DNA of 64,000 nucleotides from assembly GCA_944320555.1 (NCBI GenBank), contig CALUHX010000001.1:88240-152239 (forward strand), given 5' to 3'. The translations under genes and the position numbers were made by a program. The stretch is from an uncultured Butyricimonas sp. (lineage in GTDB: Bacteria; Bacteroidota; Bacteroidia; Bacteroidales; Marinifilaceae). Each line of letters opens with the position of its first letter. The first letter of the stretch is position 1. Below, piece by piece: positions 62,007-64,000 of this stretch. A model generated the notes under the pieces. That model did not search any database, was not told the DNA's origin, and saw nothing but the letters and a program-made list of their open reading frames with translations.

Positions 62007-62315
62007 CTAAAGCACTGCGGCAACTTTCCGAATTCGCTCCAACCGTTCCACTAACGACTTGTCTTCCCGTGCGATCCGCATATTGTAATCCAATTGCATT
62101 CTCATCAACAACCCCGCACTTATTCCTAAAGCCGCCTCAAAAAGGAGTGCCGTGGATGTCGACAAAGGACGGCGGCAATTCAATATATCGTTCAAAATCT
62201 TGTAGGAAATGCCCGTTTCTTCCGCCAATTTCGTTTGTGGCAGATTCCGATACTCAATCTCTTCCTTGAGCAACTCGCCCGGATGAATAGCCCGCTGACA
62301 ATTAACACTTTCCAT
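62007..62315 (-). CDS. higA: HigA-like antitoxin
   Basis: A 102-residue XRE-type helix-turn-helix protein (IHPGELLKEEIEYRNLPQTKLAEETGISYKILNDIL, residues about 10-45). It follows the HigB-like toxin gene by 7 bases, the toxin-first order typical of higBA. It would bind and neutralise the toxin and repress the operon. An operator-like palindrome is at 62687-62707. Confidence 0.8.
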   Translation of the reverse strand: MESVNCQRAIHPGELLKEEIEYRNLPQTKLAEETGISYKILNDILNCRRPLSTSTALLFEAALGISAGLLMRMQLDYNMRIAREDKSLVERLERIRKVAAVL

Positions 62316-62322
62316 AATCTCG

Positions 62323-62640
62323 TTATTTGTAATGGTTTGACAATTCTAAAATGTTACATATCGTCACAACTGACTCTAATGCGACTCGTTTTACTGTGAA
62401 TTCTATTCGGTACTGGTCATTTACTCTAATTGAAGAAATACCCGCCTTATCCCCTTTCAACACCTCATAATTGAACGAGTTAATCACAACTATTTCCTCT
62501 ATGCGGTTAGCCTGTTCAAGTGCCTTTATTCGCAATTGATATCGCTTAACAATATGCGGCTGGAAACGATATTTTTTATCTGTCGTTTTTCCCTCCTCAT
62601 ACAACTGCCGCAAATATTCTTTCTCAAATCTTATTTCCAT
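62323..62640 (-). CDS. higB: HigB-like toxin (RelE superfamily)
   Basis: A 105-residue RelE/HigB-type toxin. Basic patches (RFQPHIVKRYQLRIKALEQ) and the strand pair GISSIRVNDQYRIEF with its R-x-x-x-Q-YR motif are typical. HigB toxins cut mRNA in the ribosome. The pair is a host toxin-antitoxin module. Confidence 0.75.
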   Translation of the reverse strand: MEIRFEKEYLRQLYEEGKTTDKKYRFQPHIVKRYQLRIKALEQANRIEEIVVINSFNYEVLKGDKAGISSIRVNDQYRIEFTVKRVALESVVTICNILELSNHYK

Positions 62641-62663
62641 TACCGATTTACCTTTTCACACCA

Positions 62664-62671
62664 CAAAGATA
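62664..62671 (-). promoter_or_regulatory. -7 box of higBA promoter
   Basis: TATCTTTG on the minus strand, 24 bases before the higB start, just downstream of the palindrome at 62687-62707. Confidence 0.5.
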
Positions 62672-62686
62672 ATACAAAACTACAAT

Positions 62687-62707
62687 ATTCCACTACAAAA
62701 GTGGAAT
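62687..62707. promoter_or_regulatory. Probable HigA operator
   Basis: ATTCCAC, 7 bases, GTGGAAT forms a perfect dyad 16 bases upstream of the higBA -7 box, in the position for autorepression by HigA. Confidence 0.55.
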
Positions 62708-63249
62708 CAAAATCTCAGAACAAGTAAAACACCATAAATTTCTTTGCCAACCAGCCACTTTAATCCTTTGGTTCCCTCTTTCAATTTCCGTCGCCGGAGT
62801 CCAACACGAACCGTTGTCTCATTTCAACATTAAACAACAAAGGTTGAGAACGCCCTTCCGAAGATTTTCCCCCGAAAACGCATTTCCAACCCGAACAACA
62901 AAGGAGTCCATTCTTTCAAAATCGTTTCCATCATCTTGATGAGTTTATTCTGATTATTTCATCTCATATATCCTTTTAATATTAGCGATGCGGCAAACAT
63001 AGCGATTTATTCCATACCCACCAATAAGTTTGCTCAAATATTTTACACGAAATCAACAACAGATTAATTATCTGCACAATAAAAACATCCTTATCGGTTT
63101 GCTAACAACCCAACAGATGACAATCTCATTCCCTTATTCCATGGTGAAAAATACCCATATCGCACTGTCCCAATGCGATTCCGCAATCCTTCTCCCTCAA
63201 AACCTACCGCTTAAAACCAAAAATGCGCATAACGCCCCGCCAAGACAAC
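62708..63249. other. Gene-poor intergenic region
   Basis: I see no supported gene, RNA or repeat here. A frame on the plus strand from 63030 overlaps the regulator gene in antisense and has no coding signature. On the minus strand a 34-codon frame (METILKEWTPLLFGLEMRF) near 62830-62935 is the only protein-like trace. Confidence 0.4.
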
Positions 63250-64000
63250 CTACGCTTGCGAATTGCCCTCCCCCGTTTCCACGACAGAAGAGACAAAAGC
63301 CGTGTCCACCTCCAAAATCTCGGCAACCTCCTCCGGCATCATACCACGACCAAGCAATCGGCGAGCGATGCGCTTTTTCTCCTCCATTCGCTCAACGGCT
63401 GAAAACATCAAATCCGCCAACTTGTCTATGGCGTTAAAGATTCTTTCCTTCCCCGCCCTCGTGGCCACATTGATATTACAGAACGTGGAAACATCCTTCC
63501 TCAACACCAAATAATATATCCCCGCTATCAGCAAGGCATAGAAAGCCTCGATGTCGATTCCCATCTGTTGAAAAAACTTCACATTCTTCTGCAACTCCTC
63601 GCTACAATCTTTCTCCCTTCCCCGAGCCTGCTTGCGCACAAAATCGTCCGGACAAGCGATTTCCCAACGCACAATGCACTGAAACGCCGCATTATTGTCT
63701 ATCGCATTGTAAAACTCCTTGAGCACATTCGTGAAGAAATCCTTATAATCAGGACATTTATCGGCAATCTTGCTTAATATCAATGGAGTCCAAAAATCAT
63801 TCTGAGCAAAATATTGCTTGAGCACCGCATCGAAACTCTCGTAATTCTCATAAATGACCCGCTTAATCACATTGGCCCGCTCCGACACATGATTAATCAT
63901 CGGCTTCCCAAACCCCTGCTCGCAAATAATCTCCGTTATCGCCTTTGACAACGCCTGATTGATTTCCTCCAAATTCCGCCTGCGTCGCCTCTTCGGCTTT
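63250..64000 (-). CDS. TetR-family regulator, 5'-partial
   Basis: The frame is open to the window edge (residues KPKRRRRRN precede the TTG at 63972), so the start lies outside. The N-terminal helix-turn-helix is divergent (ALSKAITEIICEQGFGKPMINHVSERANVIKRVIYENY, residues about 7-45), and the rest is an all-helical ligand domain. The last 40 residues (RIARRLLGRGMMPEEVAEILEVDTAFV) resemble the tail of Rpn/PD-(D/E)xK-type or transposase-linked proteins, not usual for TetR. Its target is unknown. Confidence 0.65.
   Translation of the reverse strand, partial: KPKRRRRRNLEEINQALSKAITEIICEQGFGKPMINHVSERANVIKRVIYENYESFDAVLKQYFAQNDFWTPLILSKIADKCPDYKDFFTNVLKEFYNAIDNNAAFQCIVRWEIACPDDFVRKQARGREKDCSEELQKNVKFFQQMGIDIEAFYALLIAGIYYLVLRKDVSTFCNINVATRAGKERIFNAIDKLADLMFSAVERMEEKKRIARRLLGRGMMPEEVAEILEVDTAFVSSVVETGEGNSQA

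Noticed and set aside
1..64000. CRISPR array, rRNA and tRNA genes
   Set aside because: No regularly spaced repeats and no recognisable rRNA or tRNA sequence were seen by reading; a dedicated scan was not possible.

Overview
The window is almost entirely a Bacteroidales chromosome segment. Bases 1 to about 53.6 kb are a temperate phage (prophage) whose left end lies outside the window, and about 53.7-64 kb are host chromosome. The Bacteroidales assignment rests on repeated Bacteroidetes-type promoters (a TTG-like -33 box, 19-20 bases, then TAnnTTTG), weak ribosome binding sites, and families typical of gut Bacteroidales. The host part (meaB, ispF, murF, a dolichyl-phosphate-mannose-synthase-like transferase, a dihydroorotase, a membrane protein, purD) is clearly more GC-rich than the phage part. 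I cannot fix the genus; an Odoribacter/Butyricimonas-like host would fit but is a guess. No rRNA, tRNA, CRISPR array or tyrosine integrase was seen.

Phage layout. (1) 1-6.9 kb: the end of a giant polyvalent protein (RadC-like, MuF-C-like, metallopeptidase and LPD38-like regions). (2) 6.9-7.8 kb: a small GNAT cargo cassette between two 15-base direct repeats. (3) 7.8-20 kb: head genes of a podovirus-like virion: portal, HAD phosphatase, then a three-gene cargo operon (GNAT-PUA-like, ASCH, P-loop kinase), a leftward packaging operon (small terminase-like, a rhomboid protease, large terminase), and a rightward operon (scaffold, major capsid, head and adaptor proteins). (4) 20.1-26.2 kb: a phase-variable receptor-binding module. 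A 1122-residue tail protein with an SGNH esterase-like tip faces a silent 683-residue alternative on the other strand. A perfect 27-base inverted repeat lies in the same reading frame of both, and a Hin/Gin-type serine recombinase sits just outside. (5) 26.4-30 kb: lysis genes (two membrane proteins, amidase, spanin-like protein) and three related small proteins. (6) 30-32 kb: an ABC-type ATPase plus TOPRIM/RloB-like pair with its own promoter, a probable anti-phage system. (7) 32-36 kb: nozzle-like tail protein and small structural genes. (8) 36-50.5 kb: a long leftward early operon holding a C5 DNA methyltransferase, ASCH, YopX, a second methyltransferase, radical SAM, helicase loader and initiator, VRR-NUC, HU, SNF2 helicase, PAPS-reductase-like protein, RecE/RecT and small regulators. 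(9) 50.65-53.5 kb: a divergent repressor and lysogeny genes, including an exported M48-like peptidase and a trypco2-like protein.

How it fits together. The repressor at 50.65 kb faces the strong leftward promoter at 50.6 kb, the usual lysis-lysogeny switch. The early operon replicates, recombines and modifies DNA; the divergent promoters at 16.15-16.20 kb drive packaging and head assembly; the inversion switch chooses which tail tip is built. Several cargo units (GNAT cassette, GNAT/ASCH/kinase operon, ATPase-TOPRIM pair, M48/trypco2 genes) have their own promoters or sit beside the repressor, as expected for genes expressed in the lysogen.

The most notable systems are the tail-tip inversion switch and the GNAT-PUA/ASCH/kinase operon. 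The ATPase-TOPRIM pair, the rhomboid protease inside the packaging operon and the capsid protein with a signal-peptide-like start also merit attention.
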